Assembly (NCBI GenBank): GCA_021740995.1
Contig: JAIOYR010000017.1
Span: 1 to 53,420, forward strand
Direction of reading: 5' to 3'
Source: Taibaiella sp.
Lineage (GTDB): Bacteria; Bacteroidota; Bacteroidia; Chitinophagales; Chitinophagaceae
DNA: 53,420 nt
This document shows positions 1 through 7,645 of this stretch, one piece after another. A program made the position numbers and the translations under genes. The notes below the pieces were generated by a model. That model saw only the letters and a list, made by a program, of their open reading frames with translations. It was not told the DNA's origin and did not search any database. Position 1 is the stretch's first letter. Each line of letters opens with the position of its first letter.

Positions 1-2
1 CC

Positions 3-551
3 GACTTCCTGCTGGGGGTAGAGTATACCAAGATGATAAGTAAGGAGCCAGACCCTGCGGTGAAAAGGGAGCTCTACGAAAATGCGATTGAGGGATTCAG
101 GAAGAGTCTGCAGATACTGCCCAACAACGGAGATGTATACCTGCTGCAGGGTTATGCACATGAGTTTGTAGGGAATACGGATTCTGCGATTGCATCTTAC
201 TCAAACACTGTGCGCATTGATAAACAACATGTACAGGCAAGGGTGAATTTGGGAGGTGTGTTTTTGCGCGCCGGCAGGCTAGATGAAGCGATAAAAGTGC
301 TGTCTGAGGCACTGGCAATAGACAGTCTCAATGCAGATGCGCTTACAAATATAGGTGCTGCGCACGGCAATAAAGGAATGTTTAGGGAGGCAGAGCAGTT
401 TTACCTGCGTGCTATAAGAATACAGCCCAACCAGCCACCCAATGTATACATGAGTATGAGTAACATTTACCGGTTTATGGGCGACTCTGTAAATGCGCCC
501 AAGTATCGCCAGCTGCTAAGCAAGGCATTGAGCGAGGCTGCGGTAAAGTAG
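3..551 (+). CDS. Tetratricopeptide-repeat protein, 5' end outside the window
   Basis: The reading frame is open to the left edge of the window (upstream codons read DFLLGVEYTK before the first internal Met at position 33), so this is the C-terminal part of a longer protein. It contains about four TPR units with the usual pattern of small and aromatic residues, for example VYLLQGYAHEFVGNTDSAI, ARVNLGGVFLRAGRLDEAI and ADALTNIGAAHGNKGMFREA. TPR arrays form a helical scaffold for protein-protein contacts. The partner and cellular location cannot be told because the N-terminus is missing. It converges with the DUF1801 gene, and a palindromic hairpin lies between them. Confidence 0.85.
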   Translation, partial: DFLLGVEYTKMISKEPDPAVKRELYENAIEGFRKSLQILPNNGDVYLLQGYAHEFVGNTDSAIASYSNTVRIDKQHVQARVNLGGVFLRAGRLDEAIKVLSEALAIDSLNADALTNIGAAHGNKGMFREAEQFYLRAIRIQPNQPPNVYMSMSNIYRFMGDSVNAPKYRQLLSKALSEAAVK

Positions 552-573
552 GAAAATTGAATCAGCTCGCAAG

Positions 574-640
574 AAAAGTTCCTCGCAAAGGCGCAGAGAC
601 ACTTAATATGTGAAATACACGCAAAGGCCGCAAAGCACAT
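574..640. repeat. CGCAAAGG-word intergenic repeat
   Basis: Degenerate words CGCAAAGGCGCAGAG and CGCAAAGGCCGCAAAG follow the TPR gene. The same vocabulary recurs near 1230, 20450, 24805, 25480-25640 and 25720, always between genes. The function is unknown. Confidence 0.6.
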
Positions 641-690
641 ACAGTATTGGGATGAATCTGATATGAATGGTGAAAATCTTAGGTATATAT

Positions 691-723
691 AGTTGTGGCA
701 CACTTTGGAGGTGTGCCACAACT
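691..723. repeat. REP-like hairpin between convergent genes
   Basis: A perfect inverted repeat with a 13-bp stem (AGTTGTGGCACAC / GTGTGCCACAACT) and a 7-base loop. It starts six bases past the stop of the minus-strand DUF1801 gene and lies between two converging genes. No T-run follows on either strand, so it is more like a dispersed palindromic element than a classical terminator, although it could still limit read-through. Confidence 0.7.
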
Positions 724-728
724 GCGTA

Positions 729-1157
729 TTATTCATCTATTATTTTCAACAAGGACTTTATTACTTTTTTCAAGTCCTTTTCCTTGCTTTTTACGTCTTC
801 AATACTTTTAAACGATGCCAGCCGCCTGCCGTCTTTGTAGTCGCCGGTGAGCAGGCCAGATGTGTCATTGGCGCTGGCTCCCCTTAAAAAAACAAGGCGA
901 AGACAGTCTTTCTGAAAAAGGTTGAAGCCCACTATGTACCGCTTATAATCTTTGGGATTAAATGGATTCATTCTTCCGGTGAAGAAGAATACAGGAGCGT
1001 TCCAGTAAATTCCTTCGCCTATTTGTTTGTCTATACTCAGAATAAATGTCCTCAAATACTGCGCCACATCAGCCAACGGATAGTCGAGTGCGGACATGAA
1101 AGTATCTACCTTTTCAGGCTCCGATATTCCGCCGGTCAGGTTTGTTTCTTTCTTCAT
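729..1157 (-). CDS. DUF1801 (YdhG-like) domain protein
   Basis: A 142-residue soluble protein. The features recognised are the N-terminal helix with VDTFMSALDYPLADVAQYLRT, the GIYWNAPVFFF strand and the following GFNLFQKDCLRLVFLRGA strand, as in DUF1801/YdhG-type alpha-beta proteins, which are usually 110-145 residues. The biochemical role of the family is not established, though some members are discussed as iron- or ligand-binding. The C-terminal tail is Lys-rich (KSKEKDLKKVIKSLLK). It is a single gene on the minus strand with no operon partner; the space to the next gene (1158-1390) holds a CACAAAGG-word repeat. Confidence 0.7.
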   Translation of the reverse strand: MKKETNLTGGISEPEKVDTFMSALDYPLADVAQYLRTFILSIDKQIGEGIYWNAPVFFFTGRMNPFNPKDYKRYIVGFNLFQKDCLRLVFLRGASANDTSGLLTGDYKDGRRLASFKSIEDVKSKEKDLKKVIKSLLKIIDE

Positions 1158-1227
1158 TCTCTGTAGGGTAAAAACAATGTCATTATTTCAACACAAATGC
1201 AAATAGAGTTGGTCATATACAAGAGTT

Positions 1228-1258
1228 TCACCACAAAGGGCACAAGGAGCACAAAGTT
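1228..1258. repeat. CACAAAGG-word intergenic repeat
   Basis: The stretch TTTCACCACAAAGGGCACAA plus a further GCACAAAG matches the words of the 25.5 kb repeat block. The rest of the gap between 1158 and 1390 shows nothing recognisable. Confidence 0.5.
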
Positions 1259-1390
1259 GGTATACTAAAACGTTCAACTGTCTGCTTTTAATAAACCGGA
1301 GTGCACAAAGATTATGTCTGCTAAATGGATCCTGATCTTTTGTTACATGACTATCTGGTTGATTTCTTTTGAATTAATGCCATTGAAAAA

Positions 1391-3487
1391 TTAGTTTTTC
1401 ACAGGCAGGAAGGAATAGTTCTTTCCATACTCCATCATTTGTCCAAAGAAGTTATCCGGGTATTCAATTTTCACATCGGTGATATCATTGCCATTCATTA
1501 TGGGTACAAGTTTGGGTTGTATAAAACCTTTGTAGGGTTTCAGGTTTAGGGTTGCATAGCGCTCCAGTATTTCCTTGTGCAGCACAGGGTCTACCTTTAC
1601 GCCATAGCCCTCTACCAGTGCTTTGCCACCTTTGTAGTCGCCTTCTGATTTTATGCGCTGTATCTCGCGCAGCAGTTCGCCAAACAGCACCCGCAGCTTG
1701 CCGTAGTCATTGACCTGCACATAGGTTTTGTTGTTCTTTTTTATCATCGATATCACATTGTCTTTCTTGCCTTTTTCGAATGCCCAGCGAGCCACCAGTG
1801 CGCGGTTGCGCATATGTGCTTCTTCCAGTTGCTCTCCCGGCTTCAGGCGGGTAAGTTGTGTTATCATGCCATTCATTATATAGCTGTCATACTCTGCCAT
1901 GCCTACTTCCAGGCTGGGCATCACACCCAAGTCTACGAGTTTCTGGTCGTAGATAAAGTAGAGTGCCACCAGGTCTGCGCGGGCTTCTTCCAGGCAACTT
2001 GCGTAGTTCTTCAGGGTTATGTCGGTAGTGGCTACGCCGGGGTTCAGCTTGCCCGATGCATGCCCGATACATTCGTGCATATCAGTATGCAGGTCTGAAG
2101 CAAGAGCGCTATGTTTTTTCATTCTTTCAAGTACAGTATCATTCACTACAAACTCAGCAGTTTGTCCGCCTTTGGCGCTTACCACATTGTAGGCATACAC
2201 TATATTGCTCAGCGACACAGACTTGGAGCCATGCTCCTTGCGTATCCACTCAGCATTGGGCAGGTTGATGCCTATGGGTGTGCTGGGTGCAGCATCGCCG
2301 CTCTCTACTATTGCCGTTATTGCCTTGCCGGTAATGCCTGCTACTTTTTCTTTTTTATGCTCCTTCATTATAGGAGAGTTATCCTCAAACCATTGCGCCT
2401 CTTTGGCTATGGTTTCTATCTTTTTAGTGCCTTCTATGTCCTTGAGCGAAACAGTACTTTCGAAACTGCCTTTCTTGCCTATGGCATCCATGTATACTTC
2501 TATAAATCCATTTACCGCATCTATGCGGGAGCCGGTGTCTTTTGCCCATGCTATGCTGTAGTCGTCAAATGTCTTGAGGTCGCCTGTTCTGTAATACTTC
2601 ACCAGCAGGTCCAGCGATGCTTTTTGCATTGAGTCTTCGGCTACGCCGGCGGCTTTCTCCAGCCATCCGGCTATTTTGTCTATAGCTGCACCATACATGC
2701 CACCGCTCTTCCATGTTTTCTCTACTATTTTACCGTTTTCTTTTACCACCTTGCTGTTGAGCCCCCATGAGGGTGCATTGCCTGTGCCGTCAAATCCGGC
2801 ATAAAATGCTTCTACCTCTTTTTGTGTTACTCCTTCATAGAAGTTGTTGGCAGAGCTTGCTATGTTGTCAATGTTTGGGCGCAGGTCTACCAGCTTTGGC
2901 TTGTATTTGGCATCAAACATCATAGGCTTGATGCGGGCAAGGAAAGCTTCCGTACTTTCGCCGGCTTCCCGTGGCAGGCGTAGTGTATCACTGTTTTTTA
3001 GCACCGTTTCAAAGTATTCGTAAGAGCACTCAGGCACAAACTTTACATTGCTGTAATGGTGGTAGTTGCCATTGCTGAACCAGAACTTGCCGCTATAAGT
3101 TTCCAGTTTTTTCCAGTCTTCGCTGATCTTGTCGCCCCTATATGTGTCGAAAATCACTTCTATAGTTTTGCGCAGCAGCAGACCGTCCTTGCTTTTCTGG
3201 TCATATATTATGTCTCTGCCACACAGTGCGGCTTCGTATAGGTAGTAAGCCAGTTTTTTCTGCTGCAGGCTCAGGCTGTTGAAGCCCGGCACCTGGTAGC
3301 GCAGTAGCTGAAGGTCGGCAAATGACTGCGCCTCTGTTACAAAATTCTCGTCATACCCATCTGCCACTGCTACGGTGTCCGTTTTGGTCTTAGTGTTAGC
3401 AGTATCGCCGCTGCCACAACCTGTTATCAACTGTGTACTCATGGCTATAACCGGGATTGCCCATTTGAGATTTAGCTTTTTGTTCAT
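1391..3487 (-). CDS. Dipeptidyl-peptidase III-like zinc metallopeptidase (family M49), lipoprotein
   Basis: A 698-residue protein. The zinc-binding helix HECIGH sits at residues 471-476 and the second signature EEARAD at about 500-505, as in peptidase family M49 (HExxxGH-type with a distal Glu). The family removes dipeptides from the N-terminus of short peptides. Residues 1-24 form a lipoprotein signal (positively charged start, hydrophobic core, LITGC lipobox), so the enzyme is probably anchored in the envelope. Bacteroidota members are sometimes misannotated as dihydrofolate reductase. The length is normal for the family. A TATATTTA element at 3512-3519 (minus strand) is a near-match to the -7 promoter motif and agrees with this start. 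Confidence 0.88.
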   Translation of the reverse strand: MNKKLNLKWAIPVIAMSTQLITGCGSGDTANTKTKTDTVAVADGYDENFVTEAQSFADLQLLRYQVPGFNSLSLQQKKLAYYLYEAALCGRDIIYDQKSKDGLLLRKTIEVIFDTYRGDKISEDWKKLETYSGKFWFSNGNYHHYSNVKFVPECSYEYFETVLKNSDTLRLPREAGESTEAFLARIKPMMFDAKYKPKLVDLRPNIDNIASSANNFYEGVTQKEVEAFYAGFDGTGNAPSWGLNSKVVKENGKIVEKTWKSGGMYGAAIDKIAGWLEKAAGVAEDSMQKASLDLLVKYYRTGDLKTFDDYSIAWAKDTGSRIDAVNGFIEVYMDAIGKKGSFESTVSLKDIEGTKKIETIAKEAQWFEDNSPIMKEHKKEKVAGITGKAITAIVESGDAAPSTPIGINLPNAEWIRKEHGSKSVSLSNIVYAYNVVSAKGGQTAEFVVNDTVLERMKKHSALASDLHTDMHECIGHASGKLNPGVATTDITLKNYASCLEEARADLVALYFIYDQKLVDLGVMPSLEVGMAEYDSYIMNGMITQLTRLKPGEQLEEAHMRNRALVARWAFEKGKKDNVISMIKKNNKTYVQVNDYGKLRVLFGELLREIQRIKSEGDYKGGKALVEGYGVKVDPVLHKEILERYATLNLKPYKGFIQPKLVPIMNGNDITDVKIEYPDNFFGQMMEYGKNYSFLPVKN

Positions 3488-3519
3488 TTCGTCTTCTATT
3501 TATTATAAGTGTAAATATA

Positions 3520-3733
3520 CCTCAAAGACGGGAAAAGCAAGAAAAGTAGGAATTTGTGCACAACAAGAGCGTTTGTAGATATCACAAAAATTGAAAACAT
3601 TATAAAAATACAGAAACTGTAGGTTTTAATTTTTCATAACCGCCTTTATTTCTAATGTCATTTTCTTATCCTCCACATTCCCCCGGTATTAGAATTTTTT
3701 TCGTTTTTATTTTTTCGTTTTAATTTTTTCTCA
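3520..3733. other. AT-rich divergent intergenic region
   Basis: This is the space between the M49 gene and the rplK promoter. It is rich in A and T with long T-runs (TTTTTTTCG, TTTTTATTTTTTCG) just upstream of the rplK -7 element. These may act as an UP-like element for a highly expressed ribosomal operon, which is inference. No gene is visible. Confidence 0.4.
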
Positions 3734-3741
3734 TACCTTCG
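3734..3741 (+). promoter_or_regulatory. Candidate -7 promoter element for the rplK operon
   Basis: TACCTTCG matches the Bacteroidota TAnnTTYG element and is preceded by T-rich tracts. It predicts a transcript starting near 3748 with a leader of about 130 bases before rplK. Confidence 0.6.
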
Positions 3742-3783
3742 CACTCCAATTCTCATTTTGCTCTTTTATTAAGGTTGCATGGG

Positions 3784-3829
3784 AGATACTTCGGCTGTAT
3801 CTGCTACTTAAAATCCCTTCATTGGGATT
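3784..3829 (+). promoter_or_regulatory. Two-hairpin 5' leader of rplK (candidate r-protein autoregulatory element)
   Basis: Two consecutive perfect short hairpins lie in the predicted untranslated leader: AGATAC/GTATCT (3784-3789 with 3797-3802) and AATCCC/GGGATT (3812-3817 with 3824-3829). L11/L1 operons are commonly controlled by L1 binding to an mRNA mimic of its 23S rRNA site. Whether these hairpins form that site is inference; no L1-specific loop was proven here. Confidence 0.35.
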
Positions 3830-3880
3830 GTGGGTGACAGAGACAGTGTAAAAAGCATCGTTAACACCAAAAAATTAAAC

Positions 3881-4333
3881 ATGGCTAAAGAAATCAGTGG
3901 CTTAGTAAAGCTACAGGTAAAAGGCGGCGCAGCAAATCCTGCCCCACCAATCGGCCCGGCGCTCGGCTCTAAAGGCGTCAACATTATGGAATTCTGCAAG
4001 CAGTTCAACGCTCGTACGCAGGATAAAGTAGGAAAAGTACTTCCCGTAACTCTTACCGTTTACACAGACAAGTCTTTTGATTTCGTAATCAAGACACCTC
4101 CTGCTGCTGTACAGTTGATGGAGTTTGCCAAACAACCAAAAGGCTCTAAGGAACCAAACCGCCAGAAGGTAGGTAAAGTAACCTGGTCGCAGGTAGAAGA
4201 AATCGCCAAGGATAAAATGTCTGACCTCAACTGCTTCACCCTTACCAGTGCTATGAGCATGGTAGCCGGTACAGCACGTAGCATGGGTTTCACTGTAGAA
4301 GGAACACCCCCGGAAGGCATCACTGTTAAGTAA
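3881..4333 (+). CDS. rplK: 50S ribosomal protein L11
   Basis: A 150-residue protein starting [20 protein letters not shown], the classical L11 N-terminus, with the [20 protein letters not shown] segment characteristic of the family. L11 binds the GTPase-associated region of 23S rRNA and is needed for translation factor function and the stringent response. The frame is open for 17 codons upstream, but that extension is not part of the family and the ATG at 3881 is the right start. It is the first gene of the rplK-rplA-rplJ-(S23)-rplL cluster, with 52 bases before rplA. Unusually, nusG is not immediately upstream. Confidence 0.97.
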   Translation: MAKEISGLVKLQVKGGAANPAPPIGPALGSKGVNIMEFCKQFNARTQDKVGKVLPVTLTVYTDKSFDFVIKTPPAAVQLMEFAKQPKGSKEPNRQKVGKVTWSQVEEIAKDKMSDLNCFTLTSAMSMVAGTARSMGFTVEGTPPEGITVK

Positions 4334-4385
4334 TGGCGCATAAGCTATCCGCAACAGTATTTTTTACTTTATTAAAGAACTGACA

Positions 4386-5075
4386 ATGGCAATCACTAAA
4401 AAAAGAAAAGCTGTAGAAGCTAAACTCGATAAAAATAAGCAATATACATTGGCAGAAGCAGCCAATGTGGTGAAGACGATTAACCTCACCAAATTTGACA
4501 GCTCGGTGGATGTTCATATCCGCCTGGGTGTAGACCCTAAGAAAGCTGACCAGGCTATCCGTGGTACAGTAACACTGCCACACGGTACCGGTAAAACAAA
4601 GCGTGTACTCGTGCTTTGTACACCAGACAAAGAAGCAGAAGCAAAAGCAGCAGGAGCCGATTTCGTGGGTCTTGATGAGTTTGTATCTAAAATAGAAGGT
4701 GGCTGGACAGATGTAGACGTGATAGTAGCTACTCCATCGGTGATGCCTAAGATAGGCCGCCTGGGTAAAATACTGGGACCACGTAACCTGATGCCCAATC
4801 CTAAAACAGGTACCGTAACCAACGATGTAGCCAATGCGGTTACAGAAGTAAAGGGTGGTAAAATAGCCTTCAAAATAGACAAAGCAGGTATTATACATGC
4901 CTCTATAGGCAGGGTATCTTTCGACTCGGGTAAACTGGCCGAAAACGCTCAGGAGCTTATCAATACGCTGGTTCGTATGAAGCCCGCAACGGCTAAAGGT
5001 ACTTACCTGAAAGGTATAAGCCTGGCATCGACTATGAGTCCCGGACTGAGCATTGATACTAAGTCTGTAGGCTAA
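4386..5075 (+). CDS. rplA: 50S ribosomal protein L1
   Basis: A 229-residue protein with the L1 hallmarks [19 protein letters not shown] and [19 protein letters not shown]1 forms the mobile L1 stalk at the E-site of the large subunit and is the usual translational repressor of the L11 operon. Length and domain order are normal. It follows rplK by 52 bases and is separated from rplJ by 147 bases containing word-type repeats. Confidence 0.97.
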   Translation: MAITKKRKAVEAKLDKNKQYTLAEAANVVKTINLTKFDSSVDVHIRLGVDPKKADQAIRGTVTLPHGTGKTKRVLVLCTPDKEAEAKAAGADFVGLDEFVSKIEGGWTDVDVIVATPSVMPKIGRLGKILGPRNLMPNPKTGTVTNDVANAVTEVKGGKIAFKIDKAGIIHASIGRVSFDSGKLAENAQELINTLVRMKPATAKGTYLKGISLASTMSPGLSIDTKSVG

Positions 5076-5222
5076 TAATAGTGTGCTAATGGGGCAATGT
5101 GCTAATATGCAAATATCCCGGAGCACAGAAAGAAACAAAAATTAATAACGTATTTGAAAACAGGTGGTGAGCTAAGTACAATTTTCGCATTTCCACATTT
5201 TCAAATTTTCAAATTTAAAAAA
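5076..5222. repeat. Word-repeat spacer between rplA and rplJ
   Basis: Directly after the rplA stop come GTGCTAAT words (GTGCTAATGGGGCAATGTGCTAAT in two pieces). Directly before rplJ come complementary-type words (GCATTTCCACATTTTC followed by AAATTTTCAAATTT). The two halves therefore have opposite polarity. See findings. Confidence 0.6.
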
Positions 5223-5723
5223 ATGACTCCTGCTCAAAAAACCGAAGCAATAGAAGTACTGAAGGCTAAATTTACCCAGTACAGCAATTTTTATATCACC
5301 AATACCGAATCTCTTACGGTAGAACAGGTGAGTAAGCTCCGCAGGCTTTGTTTCGAAAAAAATGTAGAAATAAAGGTTGCAAAAAATACCCTTGTCAAAA
5401 AAGCACTCGAGAGCTTTAATGACGACAAATATGCAGGTATCTATGAATCATTGCATGGCGTTACTGCGCTTATGTTCTCTGATTCGCCTAAAGAGCCTGC
5501 AATGATACTTACCTCGTTCCGTAAGACGAACAAGGAGAAGCCAGTGCTGAAAGCAGCAATGATAGGTACAGATGTATTTACCGGCGATAACGAACTGGTG
5601 AATCTTACCAAAATCAAAACGAAGCACGAGCTTATCGGCGAGGTTATCGGATTGCTGCAATCTCCTGCTAAACGCGTATTGGCTGCATTGTTGCACCACC
5701 ACGAGCAGAAAGCAGAAGCATAA
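5223..5723 (+). CDS. rplJ: 50S ribosomal protein L10
   Basis: A 166-residue protein starting MTPAQKTEAIEVLKAKF, with the L10 motif VAKNTLVKKAL and a C-terminal helix ending PAKRVLAALLHHHEQKAEA that normally carries L7/L12 dimers. L10 and L7/L12 form the stalk that recruits translational GTPases. An in-frame extension upstream to 5154 reads through word-repeat DNA and is not credible protein, so the ATG at 5223 is chosen. The next gene is not rplL as usual but an S23-type gene, placed 139 bases downstream. Confidence 0.96.
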   Translation: MTPAQKTEAIEVLKAKFTQYSNFYITNTESLTVEQVSKLRRLCFEKNVEIKVAKNTLVKKALESFNDDKYAGIYESLHGVTALMFSDSPKEPAMILTSFRKTNKEKPVLKAAMIGTDVFTGDNELVNLTKIKTKHELIGEVIGLLQSPAKRVLAALLHHHEQKAEA

Positions 5724-5862
5724 TTAATGTGAGAATGTGTCAATGTGGAAATGTGAAAATGCCCAGTGCGAGAAAAAGAATTAAAAGAATGAAGGGCATT
5801 AGCACATTGTTGATTTTCGCATTAGCACATTAGTTAATCGCATTAATAAATAGTTCTTTGAA
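5724..5862. repeat. Inverted word-repeat spacer between rplJ and the S23 gene
   Basis: After the rplJ stop the words are AATGTG-type (GAATGTGTCAATGTGGAAATG). Before the S23 gene they are the complement (GGGCATTAGCACATTG, CGCATTAGCACATTAG). AATGTGAAAATGCCC (5750-5764) pairs almost completely with GGGCATTAGCACATT (5794-5808), so the spacer can fold into an imperfect hairpin. Confidence 0.6.
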
Positions 5863-6222
5863 ATGATAGAGTTAGGAAATGGAAATGTTGCAGTAGACAA
5901 ATCTTTTGAATTTGCTTTGTCAATAATTGATTTTTCAGAGTTACTCGAAAGTCAAAAGAAATATGTGGTAGCTAAACAAATACTTCGCAGCGGAACTGCT
6001 GTAGGAGCATTGGTTGCAGAAAGCCAGCAAGCTGAAAGCAGGGCGGATTTCATTCATAAAATGAAAATTGCGTTAAAAGAAGCTAACGAAACACACTACT
6101 GGTTATTTCTTTGCGAAGAGAGTGCTCATTTACCATCAGATTTAAAGCTAAAATCACTTTGTGAAGAAGTAATAAAAATTCTTTCGAAGATCGTAATTAG
6201 TTCAAAGTCAGGAGGTAAGTAA
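5863..6222 (+). CDS. Four-helix bundle protein of the S23 / 23S rRNA intervening-sequence family
   Basis: A 119-residue, mostly helical protein with family features VVAKQILRSGTAVGALVAES and FIHKMKIALKEANETHYWL. S23 proteins were first found encoded in intervening sequences of 23S rRNA genes; free-standing chromosomal copies are common in Bacteroidota and form pentameric four-helix bundles of uncertain function. Here the gene sits in the same orientation between rplJ and rplL, with word-repeat spacers on both sides, so it is probably co-transcribed with the ribosomal operon. No own -7 element was convincing. The family call is firm; function and reason for the position are unknown. Confidence 0.88.
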   Translation: MIELGNGNVAVDKSFEFALSIIDFSELLESQKKYVVAKQILRSGTAVGALVAESQQAESRADFIHKMKIALKEANETHYWLFLCEESAHLPSDLKLKSLCEEVIKILSKIVISSKSGGK

Positions 6223-6370
6223 GAATCAGAAAACGGAATGAAGGAATTTGCACATTTGCATATTTTCTAATTTCCACATTAAAACCGGCTTCCAAGTCAA
6301 TATATAGTTACAAGTAGAAAACAAGTAACAAACACAAACAATTTTTAAACACAAACAAAAAAGTAATACA
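6223..6370. repeat. Word-repeat spacer before rplL
   Basis: Contains TTTGCACATTTGCATATTTT and CTAATTTCCACATTAAAACC, the same C-containing words seen before rplJ and the S23 gene, followed by an A-rich stretch leading into rplL. Confidence 0.55.
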
Positions 6371-6745
6371 ATGGCAGACATCAAAGCATTAGCCGAACAA
6401 TTAGTAGCCCTTACTGTAAAAGACGTACAGGAACTGGCAAACGTATTAAAAACAGAATATGGCATAGAGCCAGCTGCTGCTACAGTTGTAGCTGCTGCAG
6501 GTGGTGGTGCTGATGCACCAGCTGCTGAAGAGAAAACTGCATTCAACGTAGTGTTGAAAAGTGCAGGAGCTTCTAAGTTGAACGTAGTAAAAACAGTAAA
6601 AGACCTTACTGGTCTTGGTCTGAAAGAAGCAAAAGAACTGGTTGACGGCGCACCTAAGAACGTGAAAGAAGGCGTTAGCAAGGCTGAAGCTGAAGATATC
6701 GCTTCTAAGCTGAAAGAAGCTGGTGCAGAAGTTGAAATCAACTAA
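6371..6745 (+). CDS. rplL: 50S ribosomal protein L7/L12
   Basis: A 124-residue protein with the N-terminal dimerisation helices ([19 protein letters not shown]), an Ala/Gly-rich hinge around residues 38-55, and a C-terminal domain with the conserved [20 protein letters not shown]. It is the mobile stalk protein that contacts elongation factors. It is normally preceded directly by rplJ and followed by rpoB; here an S23 gene intervenes and a strong terminator follows, so the operon ends here. Confidence 0.97.
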   Translation: MADIKALAEQLVALTVKDVQELANVLKTEYGIEPAAATVVAAAGGGADAPAAEEKTAFNVVLKSAGASKLNVVKTVKDLTGLGLKEAKELVDGAPKNVKEGVSKAEAEDIASKLKEAGAEVEIN

Positions 6746-6770
6746 TGCTCACCTTGCTGGTTTAATAAAT

Positions 6771-6802
6771 GATAAAGTCCCTGCTTCGGCAGGGACTTTA
6801 TC
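6771..6802. terminator. Bidirectional terminator after rplL and moaE
   Basis: A perfect 14-bp stem (GATAAAGTCCCTGC / GCAGGGACTTTATC) with a TTCG tetraloop lies between the ends of the converging rplL and moaE genes. The stem and loop are very stable. The flanking T content is moderate on both strands. Confidence 0.88.
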
Positions 6803-6826
6803 ATTTTATGTATTGATTGGTATTGC

Positions 6827-7252
6827 TTATGGGTGGGCAGCTACCCACACTTCGCCATCTTCAAAGACTTCTTTTTTCCAGATAGGTACGGTTTGTTTGA
6901 GTGTATCTATGGCATACCTGCAGGCATCAAAGGCTGCATCTCTGTGCGCTGCTGAGACTACAATAATAACAGGTATATCTCCGGGATACAGCACACCAGT
7001 GCGGTGGTGAATCAGTATTTTGTGTATCGGCCATTTTGCGGAGGCGGCTGCTGCAATTTTAGTCATCTCTCTTACAGCCATACTTTCATAGGCTTCGAAT
7101 TCCAGCCGGATTACATTCTTCCCTTTGGTAGCATTGCGTACCGTGCCTATAAAGACATCAATGCCCCCGCAGTGTGGCGACATAGCCCAATCTATACACG
7201 CCTGTGTATGTAGCGGAGCCGCTGAGATTTTTATGTCTATGGTATTGTTCAT
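6827..7252 (-). CDS. moaE: Molybdopterin synthase catalytic (large) subunit MoaE
   Basis: A 141-residue protein with MoaE signatures: GGIDVFIGTVRNATKGKNVIRLEFEAYESMA, the IHHRTGVLYPGD segment, and IWKKEVFEDGEVWV with the active-site lysines. Together with thiocarboxylated MoaD it inserts the dithiolene sulfurs into precursor Z to make molybdopterin. It lies 11 bases after moaD in the same transcript. The product is required by the molybdopterin-dependent formate dehydrogenase at 39.8-42.6 kb of this window. Confidence 0.95.
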   Translation of the reverse strand: MNNTIDIKISAAPLHTQACIDWAMSPHCGGIDVFIGTVRNATKGKNVIRLEFEAYESMAVREMTKIAAAASAKWPIHKILIHHRTGVLYPGDIPVIIVVSAAHRDAAFDACRYAIDTLKQTVPIWKKEVFEDGEVWVAAHP

Positions 7253-7263
7253 ACTGATGCAAT

Positions 7264-7506
7264 TTAGCCACCACTTACGGGTGGAATTATAGCGATTTCA
7301 TCGCCGGCATTGATTAGTGTATCTGCAGTGCTGTAACATCCATTTATGGCAATAGCAAAAGACGACAGATTTTTGATTGCCGGATATTTTTCCGCCAGTA
7401 CTAATGTCAATTCTGATACTGTTGCACCTTCGGTTAATGCCACAGTTACTGAGCTATGGCTGAGCATCTCTTTTACAATACCAAATGCAAGTACTTTTAT
7501 CTCCAT
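7264..7506 (-). CDS. moaD: Molybdopterin synthase sulfur-carrier (small) subunit MoaD
   Basis: An 80-residue ubiquitin-fold protein ending in the required PPVSGG tail, whose C-terminal glycine is thiocarboxylated. A much longer open frame runs upstream, but a perfect -7 promoter element lies at 7525-7532, so the ATG at 7506 (MEIKVLAFG) is the start; 80 residues is the family's normal size. It forms a two-gene unit with moaE. No moaA, moaC or mogA is nearby. Confidence 0.93.
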   Translation of the reverse strand: MEIKVLAFGIVKEMLSHSSVTVALTEGATVSELTLVLAEKYPAIKNLSSFAIAINGCYSTADTLINAGDEIAIIPPVSGG

Positions 7507-7524
7507 GGGCTGCAATAATAGCAT

Positions 7525-7532
7525 CAAATGTA
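7525..7532 (-). promoter_or_regulatory. -7 promoter element of moaDE
   Basis: TACATTTG on the minus strand, a perfect TAnnTTTG match. The 5' leader would be about a dozen bases, and this decides the moaD start. Confidence 0.65.
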
Positions 7533-7576
7533 CAGATATGCGGCAATAAGATGTAGCATGATTTGTAACAATTGCC

Positions 7577-7620
7577 AAAAAAAAATCCGGGCTATGATTA
7601 CAGAGTAACCATAGCCCGGA
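7577..7620 (-). terminator. Intrinsic terminator of the beta-helix lipoprotein gene
   Basis: On the minus strand an 11-bp stem (TCCGGGCTATG / CATAGCCCGGA) with a 13-base loop is followed by nine T residues. It begins 25 bases after the stop codon. Confidence 0.92.
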
Positions 7621-7645
7621 GACTAAATAACAATTATAAAACGAC

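Noticed and set aside
2111-2632. 173-codon plus-strand frame inside the M49 gene
   Set aside because: Antisense to a well-supported peptidase gene; Cys- and Tyr-rich composition and no family match.
3830-3880. N-terminal extension of L11
   Set aside because: It covers one of the leader hairpins and is absent from L11 proteins.
4326-5138. 270-codon open frame on the minus strand over rplA
   Set aside because: It is the antisense shadow of a certain ribosomal gene, has no recognisable domain, and is rich in Cys/Tyr/Phe as expected of a shadow frame.
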